Notes under the pieces: model-generated | What the model was told of the DNA's origin: nothing | Seen by the model: only the letters and a program-made list of their open reading frames with translations | The model's database searches: none | Assembly (NCBI RefSeq): GCF_000332195.1 | Contig: NZ_KB235922.1 | Coordinates: 5,925,322 to 5,989,321 of the forward strand | Length of the DNA stretch: 64,000 nucleotides | Direction: 5' to 3' | Source of the DNA: Pleurocapsa sp. PCC 7319 | GTDB taxonomy: Bacteria; Cyanobacteriota; Cyanobacteriia; Cyanobacteriales; Xenococcaceae | Part shown: positions 56,401-64,000 of the stretch, in pieces | Numbering within the stretch: position 1 is the stretch's first letter | Layout: each line of letters begins with the position of its first letter | Program-made: the position numbers and the translations under genes

Positions 56401-59400
56401 ATCTCATGGCACTGGGACATCTTTGGGCGACCCGATTGAAGTCAATTCCCTTAAGGCTATACTAGACCAAGAAAGCGATCAATCTCAATCTTGTTATTTA
56501 GGTTCCCTTAAAACCAATATTGGGCATTTAGAAGCAGCAGCAGGTATTGCTGGATTGATCAAAACTGTTCTCTGTCTTGAGCATCAAGCAATTCCCCCTA
56601 ATTTGCACTTTAAGCAGCTCAATCCCCTCATAGATTTATCAGATTCAGGAATTTCTATACCCAATCAATTACAGCCCTGGCAAACCTTAGATAAAAATAA
56701 ATATGCTGGAGTTAGCTCCTTTGGTTTTGGTGGCACTAATGCCCACTTAGTAGTAGGGGAAGCGACTGGTTTGCCTAAGAACAAGAGGGACTTAGGGGAA
56801 TCGGGTAATGGGAAGAGAACAAAAATACCTGAACGCCCTTTACACCTGTTAACCTTGTCCGCAAAAAGCGAAGCTGCATTAGCGGATTTAGTTTTGAGAT
56901 ATAAAAACTATTTGCAAGATAACTCAGCAGTAAACTTAGCCGATATTTGCCATACCGCTAACACTGGACGTATTCATTTTAATCATCGTCTGGCGATCGC
57001 AGTTGATTCCCCTGCCCAACTTCAGTCACACCTAGCTGACTTGACCACGGGAAAACTAAACGCAAGTATTGTTAATGGAGAAACTATCCAAGATAGCAAT
57101 AATCAAATAGCCTTTTTGTTTACAGGGCAAGGCTCACAATATGTGAACATGGGTTATCAACTGTATCAAACCCAACCTGTCTTTAAAAAGGCAATTGACC
57201 AGTGTGCAGAGATCCTAGAATCATATCTAGATGAACCTCTCCTCCACGTCCTTTATCCTGATTCCTCATCCCTTATCCCTCATCCCTCATCTCTTCTCAA
57301 TAAGACTGTTTATACCCAGCCAGCAATCTTCGCTTTGGAATATGCCCTAGCCCAAATGTGGCTCGATTGGGGTGTCAAACCAGCAGCCTTAATTGGTCAT
57401 AGTGTAGGAGAGTATGTGGCTGCTACCGTTGCAGGAGTATTTAGTTTAGCTGATGGCCTAAAACTAGTGGCGACAAGAGGTAAATTGATGCAGAATTTAT
57501 CCCATGAAGGGGAAATGTATGCGGTATTTGCTAATGAAGCTACTATTACATCTGTAATTGAACCGTTTGGCGAGCAATTAGCGATCGCAGCCATAAACAG
57601 CCCGCAAAGTATTGTGATTTCGGGAGCCAAAATCGCGGTAGAAGAAGTAATTAGTAAGTTTGATCTTCAGGGGATTAAGAGCAAACAATTAACGGTTTCT
57701 CATGCTTTTCATTCGCCGTTAATGAATCCTATTTTGGCAGAATTTAGTCAGGTTGCAGAGTCAGTTAGTTATAACCTGCCCCAAATTAAAGTCATTTCCA
57801 ATGTTACCGGTCATATAGCAACAACAGAAATTTCTAACCCTACCTATTGGGTAAATCATGTAGTTGCCCCCGTACGCTTTGCTGACGGCATACAAACTTT
57901 ACAGCGAGAAAACTGTCAAATCTTTTTAGAAATTGGCTCTAAACCTATTCTATTAGGCATGGGACGTTCGGCATTAGCAACTGATAACAAGCAACCGAAT
58001 CAAACCAAGATTGAATGGTTGCCCAGCTTACGTCCTAGAAAAAAAGATTGGCAGCAAGTTTTACAAAGTTTGGGCTGTTTATATACACGAGGGGTAGCGA
58101 TTGATTGGCATGGTTTTGACCAAGGTTACAACAGACAGAAGCTAGCTTTACCCACTTATCCTTTTCAAAGACAAAGCTACTGGTTAACTAGAAACACTAA
58201 GTCTATTAACAGTAAAGTTGAAGTGTTTTTACCATCTGCCAACAAATCAGAGTCTAAACAACCTGATTTTTATCAAATAGAGTGGCAAGTTGAGCAAGAG
58301 AAATTAAATACTAAATCTGTAAAGTACAAAAATAGTAAACCTTGGCTCATTTTTGCTGATGCTAATGGATTGGGAGCGCAAATAGCATCTACCTTAGAGC
58401 AACACCAACAAAATGTCATTTTATATGGCGATTTATATAGCAATCCCAAGGCTAGCAAAGCTAATCGCCATGTAAATCTTGACCAACTTACTCAGTTATT
58501 TAAACAACACCCAGAACTAGCAGGAATTATTTATTTAACAGGTTTAGATAATACTCCTGAGCCAACTATTACAGAAATCAACAACTATCAACAACAACAC
58601 TGTACTAACGTCTTAAATATAGTTCAAGCTTTATATCAAAACTCTGTAAATACGCCAATCTGGTTTGCCACCAGAGGATACCAAGAGATTGATAATAGTT
58701 TGGATAGTAGTGCAGTTGCTTCAAGCTGTATCTGGGGATTGGCTAATGCGATCGCCATCGAACATCCTGAATATTGGGGCGGAATTGTTGATTTGGCTAA
58801 GGAACCTGATGCCAAGGAAGCGGAACGTTTGCTGGGGATAATTGCCGCTCAGAATCAAGAAGATCGTGTCGCCATTCGCCAGGATGAAGTTTACGTTCCT
58901 CGTCTTCAAAAAACTGCACCTTTAAATCCAGTTGAGACTTTAGAATTGGCAGCAGAAAATTCTTATTTAATTACAGGTGGATTAGGTTCATTGGGCTTGA
59001 AAATCGCTCAATGGCTCGCCAATAAGGGAGCAAAAAATCTCTTACTTTTAGGTAGAAGTAAACCTTCAGAATATGCTCAACAAGAAATAAACAAGCTAGA
59101 ACAACAAGGCGTTAACGTCAATGTCATTCAGGTTGATATCACCGATTATGACGTATTAAAAAATATTGTCAGAAGTCAGGAGTCAGGAGTCCTAAAGGAT
59201 ACCGCTTCGCATATCAGAAGTCAGGAGTCACAAAGGCGATTCGGTTTGCCCCATGTAGTCAGAAGTCAGAATCTAAAAGTTCAGCTCAATTCTTCTTCAG
59301 TCTCCCCATCTCCTCATCTCCCCATCTCCCCATCTCCTATCAAGGGGATAATTCATGCCGCAGGGGTCTTAGATGACGGTTTATTACAGAGACAAACTTG

Positions 59401-61966
59401 GAGCAAATTTGAGAGAGCGATCGCACCTAAAGTTGCTGGAGCTTGGAATTTGCATCGGGCAACTAAAGATATCTCTTTAGACTTTTTTGTCTTGTTTTCT
59501 TCCGTCGCTTCTCTGATCGGTTCCCCAGGACAAAGTAATTATGGTGTGGCTAATACGGGATTAGATGCGATCGCTCGTTATCGTCGTAGTCTTAATTTAC
59601 CGGCATTAAGTATCAATTGGGGTGCTTGGGGAGAAAGTGGCATGGCGGTAAAACAGGGATTTAAGCTCCAAGGATTAGATTTAATTAAACCTGAGACGGG
59701 ATTAAGCGCTTTTGAACAGTTAATCACTAGTGAATTAACTCAAGTAGGTGTCATGAGTGCCGATTGGCAACAGTTAAGTCAGAAGTTCCCTTTTCTGCGT
59801 CAATCCAATTATTTTGCGCAATTAATTGACGAACCAGGGATGAGTAAGGAGTCCGAGGCTCAAGCTGAAAATCAGATTTTGACTGAATTACTCGCTACAA
59901 AGCCAGAAAAACGACCCGCTTATTTAACTCGCTATTTACAAGAGGCGATCGCTAAAATTCTACAGATATCTCCGGAAAAACTCTCCATTAATGACAGTCT
60001 TTTGGATATTGGCATGGATTCCTTGATGGTAATGGAAGCCATTAACCAGTTAAAAACTGATTTGCAGTTGATTCTCTATCCTAGAGAATTTTATGAACAT
60101 CCTCAAATTAGTGGTTTAGCAGAATATTTGGCAGTGGAATTTGCTAAAACTCACCAAAAAACAGTCAAAAAACATTCTGGAGCTAATCCTAAACCAAAGC
60201 TTGAGGTCTTAAGAGACAAATTGCCTCCCGCTGCTTTCATTCTCTCTAGTCCTCGTTCAGGCTCTACCTTATTACGAGTCATGCTAGCAGGACATCCTCA
60301 ATTATCTTCTCCCCCAGAATTACACTTGTTGCCATTTACAACGATGTCTGAGCGGGAACAAGAATTAGGGATCTCTCAACTAGGAGAAGGTCTCAAAAGA
60401 GCATTGATGACACTCAAAGGTATTGATGCTGAAGCAAGTCAACAACTAGTTGCCAGTTTGATTGAAGAAGACCTTTCCATTGCTGAAGTTTATCAAATGC
60501 TGCAACAGCTAGCAGGCGATCGCCTATTAGTCGATAAGTCTCCTACTTATGCCAGCAAGCGCCAAACTCTCGAAAGAGCTGAGGTTATGTTTAATAATGC
60601 CAAATATATCCATTTGGTACGCCATCCCTATGCCGTAATTGAATCTTTTGCCCGGATGCGAATGGATAAGCTCATCAGCTCTGGTAATTCCGATCCCTAT
60701 CAGCTAGCAGAATTAATTTGGAAGGACAGCAACCAAAACATACTCGATTTTGCGCAGCAAGTTTCTCCTGAGCGATATCATTTGGTTTATTACGAAGACC
60801 TGGTAAGCAAACCCCAAGAGATAATGACCAGTATTTGTGACTTTTTAGAAATTCCCTTTGACCAGGCAATGTTGACTCCCTATCAGGGCGATCGCATGAC
60901 CGATGGTGTGAATAATAAGGCGATGTCTTTGGGCGATCCGAACTTCCGTAATCATCAGCAAATTAATGCCCAGCTCGGAGAAGCTTGGCGAGAAATTGAA
61001 CTTCCTTCCACATTGAATAGCTATACACAACAAATTGCTCGTAATTTGCAATATGAACTACCCCAAGAAGCTACTGCGGAGGTGGCAGAGTTACCGATGC
61101 AGGAAACTTTGCTCAATATCAGAGGTTTAAGAATTTGTCTCTGTACCTGGGGTCCAGAAGAAGGACCGATTGTGCTCTGTTTACATGGCATTCTAGAGCA
61201 GGGAGCAGCCTGGTCAGAAGTGGCTATCCGCTTGGCACAGAAAGGTTATCGAGTAATTGCACCCGATTTGCGAGGACACGGTAGAAGCGATCGCGTCGAT
61301 AAAAGTAGTTCTTATAATCTAATCGATTTCTTAGGAGATATTGATGCTATTGTCGAGAACTTAGCAGGTAAAGCTTTTATCTTGGTAGGGCATTCCTTAG
61401 GGTCAGTATTAGGGGCTATTTTTGCTACCATTAGACCTCAGAGAATCAAAAATATCGTCTTAGTTGAAACTATTCTGCCGACTGCTAGCGAAGAGGAAGA
61501 TCCTACTACCACCTTAACTAACCAGTTGAATTATATCGCTGCTCCTCCTGAACATCCCGTATTTCCTGATGTGGAAGCAGCAGCCGAACGTTTACGCCAA
61601 GCGACTCCAGCAATTTCTAAATCCTTAGCGATGTTACTTGCAGAAAGAATCACTGAACCTTGTCAGGGTGGGGTGAGATGGCGTTGGGAGCCTCTGTTGC
61701 GTACTAGGGCGGGTATTAGCTTAAATGGAATCGGGCGATCTCGTTATTTAAATCTGTTGAAAAAAATCACAGTACCAATCACTCTTGTTTATGGTGACAA
61801 GAGTAACTTTAACCGTGCCGAAGACTTAAACAAACAGCAGGAAGCCATGCCTAATGCTACTAAAGTAGTGGTTTCTGGTGGACATAATTTACCCTTAGAG
61901 GCCCCCTCCGCATTAGCCAAAATTATTAGTGGTGCAGTAGCTCTTACTAACAAACTAATTCCTTAA
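53474..61966 (+). CDS. ols: Type I PKS olefin synthase (terminal alkene formation)
   Basis: About 2830 residues with order acyl-ACP ligase (1-580; LQYTSGSTGTPKGVMVNHGN, GRLKDLIIIRGRNYYPQDIE), ACP1 (Ser633), KS (from about 690; DTACSSS with Cys843), malonyl-type AT (GHSVGEY Ser1310, HAFH), KR (LITGGLGSLG), ACP2 (GMDS Ser2183), sulfotransferase (SSPRSGSTLLRVMLAGHP) and thioesterase (GHSLGS Ser2641, GGHNL His). This matches the Synechococcus olefin synthase pathway: fatty acid loading, elongation, beta-hydroxyl sulfation, then hydrolysis and decarboxylation to a 1-alkene. Start: GAGAGG lies 6 bp before TTG 53474 and gives the family's usual N-terminus; GTG 53450 would add 8 residues. Several linker and loop insertions are heptanucleotide repeats (see separate entries). 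It converges with purM. Confidence 0.95.
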   Translation: MSKQTTLIERLQEQASKQPHKRAFTFLADGETEIDSLTYHQLDEKAKAIASVLQEDNAQGQRALLLYQPGLEFITAFLGCLYAGVVAVPVYPPRANRSLDRLLAIIADAEASLALTTNLIQEQITSKLPSNHGTEKIKFIATDTFELNIASGWQHPGITKDHLAFLQYTSGSTGTPKGVMVNHGNLLANSDTINYCFQNSREHTAVSWLPPYHDMGLIGCIIQPMYIGLSMYLMAPVTFLQRPYHWLKAISRYQGVTNGGPNFAYDLCVERITPEQKATLDLSCWELAFSGAEPVRAETIERFSQYFRSCGFRRQAFYPCYGMAESTLMITGGDKHKEPITATFDSKELEQNRAVAPGNEDSKVTLVSSGSNIPGQSIVIANPETQTQCSEGEVGEIWAKSDSVAQGYWNRPELTSSCFNAVLADTKEAGWLRTGDLGFLQSGELFVTGRLKDLIIIRGRNYYPQDIELTVDNAHEAIRAGNLAAFALEVAGKEELVITSEIKRTHLRKLNVEEVTKAVRKAISQNHELQTHAIVLLKTGSIPKTSSGKIQRHACKAGYLNGSLNTVGEYKAEVRNQKSEVIAQDKAVFSHPQLNEKQHLIQSWLVENLARRLGISTSEIEINEPFASSGLNSVDAISLSADLEDWLDIKLSPTIVYDYPNIAELAAYLADSQSHTSTPKTQKLKPNAQSDIAIIGIGCRFPGGNNPEQFWQLLRDGKDAITKSDRWQEESWGGFIENVDQFDPQFFGITPREAQSIDPQQRLLLEVSWSALENAAIANDNLAGSNTGVFIGMSSSDYSQLRFHYGVDVDAYAGTGNAHSIAANRLSYLLDLKGPSLAVDTACSSSLVAVHLASQSLKTGECDQAIAGGVNLMLSPELTRTFSLAGMMAEDGRCKTFDAAADGYVRGEGCGVVILKRLEDAQQDGDRILAVIKGSAINQDGKSNGLTAPNGLAQQAVIRQALANANLTAAEISYIESHGTGTSLGDPIEVNSLKAILDQESDQSQSCYLGSLKTNIGHLEAAAGIAGLIKTVLCLEHQAIPPNLHFKQLNPLIDLSDSGISIPNQLQPWQTLDKNKYAGVSSFGFGGTNAHLVVGEATGLPKNKRDLGESGNGKRTKIPERPLHLLTLSAKSEAALADLVLRYKNYLQDNSAVNLADICHTANTGRIHFNHRLAIAVDSPAQLQSHLADLTTGKLNASIVNGETIQDSNNQIAFLFTGQGSQYVNMGYQLYQTQPVFKKAIDQCAEILESYLDEPLLHVLYPDSSSLIPHPSSLLNKTVYTQPAIFALEYALAQMWLDWGVKPAALIGHSVGEYVAATVAGVFSLADGLKLVATRGKLMQNLSHEGEMYAVFANEATITSVIEPFGEQLAIAAINSPQSIVISGAKIAVEEVISKFDLQGIKSKQLTVSHAFHSPLMNPILAEFSQVAESVSYNLPQIKVISNVTGHIATTEISNPTYWVNHVVAPVRFADGIQTLQRENCQIFLEIGSKPILLGMGRSALATDNKQPNQTKIEWLPSLRPRKKDWQQVLQSLGCLYTRGVAIDWHGFDQGYNRQKLALPTYPFQRQSYWLTRNTKSINSKVEVFLPSANKSESKQPDFYQIEWQVEQEKLNTKSVKYKNSKPWLIFADANGLGAQIASTLEQHQQNVILYGDLYSNPKASKANRHVNLDQLTQLFKQHPELAGIIYLTGLDNTPEPTITEINNYQQQHCTNVLNIVQALYQNSVNTPIWFATRGYQEIDNSLDSSAVASSCIWGLANAIAIEHPEYWGGIVDLAKEPDAKEAERLLGIIAAQNQEDRVAIRQDEVYVPRLQKTAPLNPVETLELAAENSYLITGGLGSLGLKIAQWLANKGAKNLLLLGRSKPSEYAQQEINKLEQQGVNVNVIQVDITDYDVLKNIVRSQESGVLKDTASHIRSQESQRRFGLPHVVRSQNLKVQLNSSSVSPSPHLPISPSPIKGIIHAAGVLDDGLLQRQTWSKFERAIAPKVAGAWNLHRATKDISLDFFVLFSSVASLIGSPGQSNYGVANTGLDAIARYRRSLNLPALSINWGAWGESGMAVKQGFKLQGLDLIKPETGLSAFEQLITSELTQVGVMSADWQQLSQKFPFLRQSNYFAQLIDEPGMSKESEAQAENQILTELLATKPEKRPAYLTRYLQEAIAKILQISPEKLSINDSLLDIGMDSLMVMEAINQLKTDLQLILYPREFYEHPQISGLAEYLAVEFAKTHQKTVKKHSGANPKPKLEVLRDKLPPAAFILSSPRSGSTLLRVMLAGHPQLSSPPELHLLPFTTMSEREQELGISQLGEGLKRALMTLKGIDAEASQQLVASLIEEDLSIAEVYQMLQQLAGDRLLVDKSPTYASKRQTLERAEVMFNNAKYIHLVRHPYAVIESFARMRMDKLISSGNSDPYQLAELIWKDSNQNILDFAQQVSPERYHLVYYEDLVSKPQEIMTSICDFLEIPFDQAMLTPYQGDRMTDGVNNKAMSLGDPNFRNHQQINAQLGEAWREIELPSTLNSYTQQIARNLQYELPQEATAEVAELPMQETLLNIRGLRICLCTWGPEEGPIVLCLHGILEQGAAWSEVAIRLAQKGYRVIAPDLRGHGRSDRVDKSSSYNLIDFLGDIDAIVENLAGKAFILVGHSLGSVLGAIFATIRPQRIKNIVLVETILPTASEEEDPTTTLTNQLNYIAAPPEHPVFPDVEAAAERLRQATPAISKSLAMLLAERITEPCQGGVRWRWEPLLRTRAGISLNGIGRSRYLNLLKKITVPITLVYGDKSNFNRAEDLNKQQEAMPNATKVVVSGGHNLPLEAPSALAKIISGAVALTNKLIP
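55188..55215 (+). repeat. In-frame heptanucleotide repeat in ligase-ACP1 linker of the olefin synthase
   Basis: CAGAAGT, GAGAAAT, CAGAAGT, CAGAAGT: four 7-bp units read in frame as AEVRNQKSEV. Same repeat family as at 59168. Confidence 0.8.
56786..56822 (+). repeat. Degenerate repeat-like G-rich stretch in KS-AT linker
   Basis: AGAGGGACTTAGGGGAATCGGGTAATGGGAAGAG has loose 7-bp spacing of GGG units and is read as KRDLGESGNGKRT. It resembles intergenic GGGAATC-type repeats, but is degenerate. Confidence 0.4.
57264..57291 (+). repeat. In-frame heptanucleotide repeat in the AT domain
   Basis: CCTCATC, CCTTATC, CCTCATC, CCTCATC: four units read in frame as SSSLIPHPSSL, at a position between the AT start and GHSVGEY where family members have a short variable loop. 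Confidence 0.82.
59168..59340 (+). repeat. Repeat-derived insertion of about 57 codons in the KR domain
   Basis: GTCAGAA, GTCAGGA, GTCAGGA units at 59168-59188, a second set from about 59214, GTCAGAAGTCAGAATC at about 59258, then an octamer tract CCCCATCT/CCTCATCT (59303-59336). The protein reads RSQESGVLKDTASHIRSQES and SVSPSPHLPISPSP, between DYDVLKNIV and IKGIIHAAGVLDDG, which are adjacent or nearly so in related enzymes. Confidence 0.85.
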
Positions 61967-61980
61967 GACAATACTTGACT

Positions 61981-62994
61981 TTAGCTGCCTTCGGAGCTGG
62001 TAACTACATTACCAATTTGATAGCTAGCAATATTTTTATCTTGAAACCATTTGAGAGCTAACTCTGCTTGAGTAGCAGGTACGATTACGACAAAGCCGAT
62101 ACCCATATTGAAAGTATTAAACATTGCTTCCTGTTGCACTTTTCCTGCTTCAGCTAACCAACGAAAAATTGGTGGAATAGTCCAACTATCTAGATCAATT
62201 TCTATTGATTGACCTTGATTTAAACAACGGGGGAGGTTTTCTGGTAAACCCCCTCCAGTAATATGAGCCATACTGTGAACTTCTATTTCCGTTGCCAGAA
62301 ACTCTAAAATTGGTTTGACGTAAATTTGAGTTGGCGTAATCAATTCTGCACCCAAACTCTTCCCATTCAAAATATCGGGAGTGTCTGACCAGGAAAAATC
62401 TCCTTGCTCAATAATCTTCCTTACTAAACTAAAGCCATTGCTGTGAATCCCTGAGCTAGCAAGACCAATTGCCACGTCTCCTACCTGCACTCTTGAACCA
62501 TCCAGAAGTTTAGTCTTTTCGACTACTCCCACACAAAATCCCGCCAAATCGTATTCCCCTAGTTGATAAAAACCAGGCATCTCTGCGGTTTCTCCTCCTA
62601 GAAGAGCGCAGCCGCTTAAACGGCAGCCTTGAGCAATACCTTTAACGACCTTACTCAGTTGTTCTGAATTAAGTTTTCCTGTTGCTAAATAATCTAGAAA
62701 AAATAGAGGTTCAGCCCCAGAAGTCAAAATATCGTTAACACACATTGCTACTAGATCGATGCCTACTGTATCGTGGCAATCTAATTCCTGAGCAATTTTT
62801 AGTTTGGTGCCAACTCCATCCGTACCAGAGACTAAAACTGGTTCTTGATAACCTGATGGCATCTGAAAAAAGCCACCAAATCCTCCTAATCCTCCCAAAA
62901 CTTCTGGTCTGTTAGTACTTTCAACTTCTTGACGAATTTGAGTGACAAAGGAGCGCCCCGCTTCGACATCAACACCAGCTTCTTTATAGTCCAT
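61981..62994 (-). CDS. purM: Phosphoribosylformylglycinamidine cyclo-ligase
   Basis: 337 residues. [80 protein letters not shown] and [15 protein letters not shown] are diagnostic of PurM (AIR synthase), which makes 5-aminoimidazole ribonucleotide using ATP. Length and motifs are normal. Ends 14 bp from the olefin synthase stop in convergent orientation. Confidence 0.97.
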   Translation of the reverse strand: MDYKEAGVDVEAGRSFVTQIRQEVESTNRPEVLGGLGGFGGFFQMPSGYQEPVLVSGTDGVGTKLKIAQELDCHDTVGIDLVAMCVNDILTSGAEPLFFLDYLATGKLNSEQLSKVVKGIAQGCRLSGCALLGGETAEMPGFYQLGEYDLAGFCVGVVEKTKLLDGSRVQVGDVAIGLASSGIHSNGFSLVRKIIEQGDFSWSDTPDILNGKSLGAELITPTQIYVKPILEFLATEIEVHSMAHITGGGLPENLPRCLNQGQSIEIDLDSWTIPPIFRWLAEAGKVQQEAMFNTFNMGIGFVVIVPATQAELALKWFQDKNIASYQIGNVVTSSEGS

Positions 62995-63388
62995 GAGTAT
63001 TTTTGCTTAAGTCAAAATAACTACTAAATATAGTGTGAGTGATGTTGTTTAAGAAATTGGCTCAAACAAACTTGATTTGCTCTTAACCGCAATCTCTACA
63101 ATTTCCTGATAACTTTACCTATCAAAGACTTCTTTGTCTGTCTATGATTATTGAATTTTAGTTCTGGTTAATCACTAATCACCAGAACATTTTACTGATT
63201 TTTATGACATTAAAAAGTTGTAATAACTAGTATTTTGTATATTTGTTTGACGAAGTTTATCGAAACTTTAAGATTGATTTAGGTATTTGTACAATTTGCA
63301 AATTAACTTTGTCAAACTTAAGATTGGCATTGACAAAAATGAAATACGTTTGACATTTTTGTCGAAATAAAGTGTGAGGATCAAAAAA
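62995..63388. other. Intergenic region between divergent purM and rlpA
   Basis: No gene. AT-rich, with repeated ACTTTAAGATTGATTT / ACTTAAGATTGGC-like segments (near 63265 and 63315) and an inverted repeat at 63332-63363 just upstream of rlpA. Confidence 0.65.
63332..63363 (+). promoter_or_regulatory. Perfect 10-bp inverted repeat upstream of rlpA
   Basis: GACAAAAATG (63332-63341) and CATTTTTGTC (63354-63363) are exact reverse complements separated by 12 bp, ending 12 bp before the GAGG ribosome site. It could be an operator or a leader hairpin. Confidence 0.55.
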
Positions 63389-63862
63389 ATGATGATTAAC
63401 TACCTTAAAAATCAAAATTTTCTAGTTTTATCAGCTCTTTTAGGTATTTTAATTAATATCGGTGGAGTTGCTTCAAAAGCGGAAGCAGTTCCCAACCAAG
63501 TTTCCGATAACAAGAGTTTGAAAATCTCAGAGCAGACAATTCCGCTCCGTGAGCAAACCATAATCGCTAATGTTTTTGGTGGGCAGGCATCTTGGTATGG
63601 TCCTGGATTCCATGGTCGCCTCACTGCTAGTGGAGAAGTATATAATCAAAACGCTTTGACCGCTGCCCATCCTAGTTTAGGCTTTGGCACGAGAGTAAAA
63701 GTGAGAAATCTCAATAATGGCCGCTCTGTTGTCCTCAGGATTAATGATCGTGGTCCCTATGCCCAAGGAAGAGTTATTGATGTATCTGCTGCTGCCGCAC
63801 AATCCTTAGGTATGATTAGCTCTGGAGTTGCTCCAGTCGAGGTAACTATTTTAGGAAGATAA
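63389..63862 (+). CDS. rlpA: RlpA-like septal ring lytic transglycosylase family protein
   Basis: 157 residues from ATG 63389, chosen because GAGG sits 9 bp upstream; a GTG at 63374 would add 5 residues. Signal peptide ([23 protein letters not shown]). The double-psi beta-barrel domain reads [60 protein letters not shown], with the catalytic-type Asp in NDRGP. No SPOR domain, unlike E. coli RlpA; this short form is common in cyanobacteria. Presumably acts on peptidoglycan. Confidence 0.9.
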   Translation: MMINYLKNQNFLVLSALLGILINIGGVASKAEAVPNQVSDNKSLKISEQTIPLREQTIIANVFGGQASWYGPGFHGRLTASGEVYNQNALTAAHPSLGFGTRVKVRNLNNGRSVVLRINDRGPYAQGRVIDVSAAAAQSLGMISSGVAPVEVTILGR

Positions 63863-63962
63863 AAAACCTTGGTAAGCAATGTTTAGTTTTTAGGTAGCAA
63901 GCTCATTTAAAATGAGAAATCGACTAACTTTAAACTAAACATTTGCAGGATACGAACCGATT

Positions 63963-64000
63963 ATGGTGCTTTTGTTAAAAACAATTCGAGAATTACGCTC
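63963..64000 (+). CDS. Start of a probable pantoate-beta-alanine ligase gene, cut by window end
   Basis: ATG at 63963 opens a frame MVLLLKTIRELR; this start resembles PanC (in cyanobacteria often fused to cytidylate kinase), which begins with a strand followed by T(I/V)xELR. Only 12 codons are visible, so the call is tentative. Confidence 0.4.
   Translation, partial: MVLLLKTIRELR

Overview
The window is cyanobacterial. The palindrome GCGATCGC (HIP1) and its GCGATCGC-like cores recur throughout on both strands, and the gene content includes a membrane-anchored phycobilisome linker (CpcL), a cyanobactin cluster, a type I PKS olefin synthase, DUF928 and AAA/CHASE2 proteins. Many heptanucleotide tandem repeats, the olefin synthase and the mixture of accessory genes would fit a baeocystous or other large-genome marine cyanobacterium (Pleurocapsales-like); that placement is inference only. 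|| Layout. 1-6.4 kb: the right part of a cyanobactin (ribosomal peptide) cluster, with a YcaO cyclodehydratase cut by the window edge, three tandem precursor peptides on a 402-bp period, and a PatG-type oxidase-macrocyclase. 6.5-10.2 kb: a PhoD-type phosphatase with an N-terminal beta-trefoil-like extension, a DUF2853 protein and a class 3 lipase. 10.3-11.3 kb: a hypothetical gene and a Phd/RelE-type toxin-antitoxin pair with a palindromic operator. 11.3-17.8 kb: a 2.8-2.9 kb segmental duplication. Each copy carries a Calx-beta-like repeat protein broken by the same in-frame TAA, and between the copies lies a decayed sensor gene. || 17.8-32.4 kb: AAA-like/CHASE2 membrane ATPase, DUF928 protein, two-partner-secretion exoprotein, GDSL esterase with RTX repeats, and two tandem TPR-CHAT proteins with intact His/Cys dyads. 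This reads as one surface/secretion-linked island whose joint function I do not know to be described. 32.4-44 kb: mostly core genes (hrcA, rhodanese, DUF3352, tyrosine recombinase, a zinc-ribbon/PstS-like fusion, a ClpC paralogue without the usual middle domain, class II aldolase, OmpR-type regulator). || 44-53 kb: cpcL, a large GAF/PAS histidine kinase, PsiE-like protein, alpha/beta hydrolase, a Fic fragment, proS, and a CDP-alcohol phosphatidyltransferase that resembles eukaryotic phosphatidylinositol synthase. 53.4-62 kb: the olefin synthase (AAL-ACP-KS-AT-KR-ACP-ST-TE), whose reading frame has absorbed several heptanucleotide repeat tracts. 62-64 kb: purM, rlpA and the first codons of a probable panC. 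|| I saw no rRNA, tRNA or CRISPR array. The most notable items are the three-precursor trichamide-like cyanobactin cassette, the PI-synthase-like gene, repeat tracts inside the olefin synthase frame, the shared nonsense codon in both duplicated Calx-beta genes, and the AAA/CHASE2-DUF928-TPS-CHAT island.
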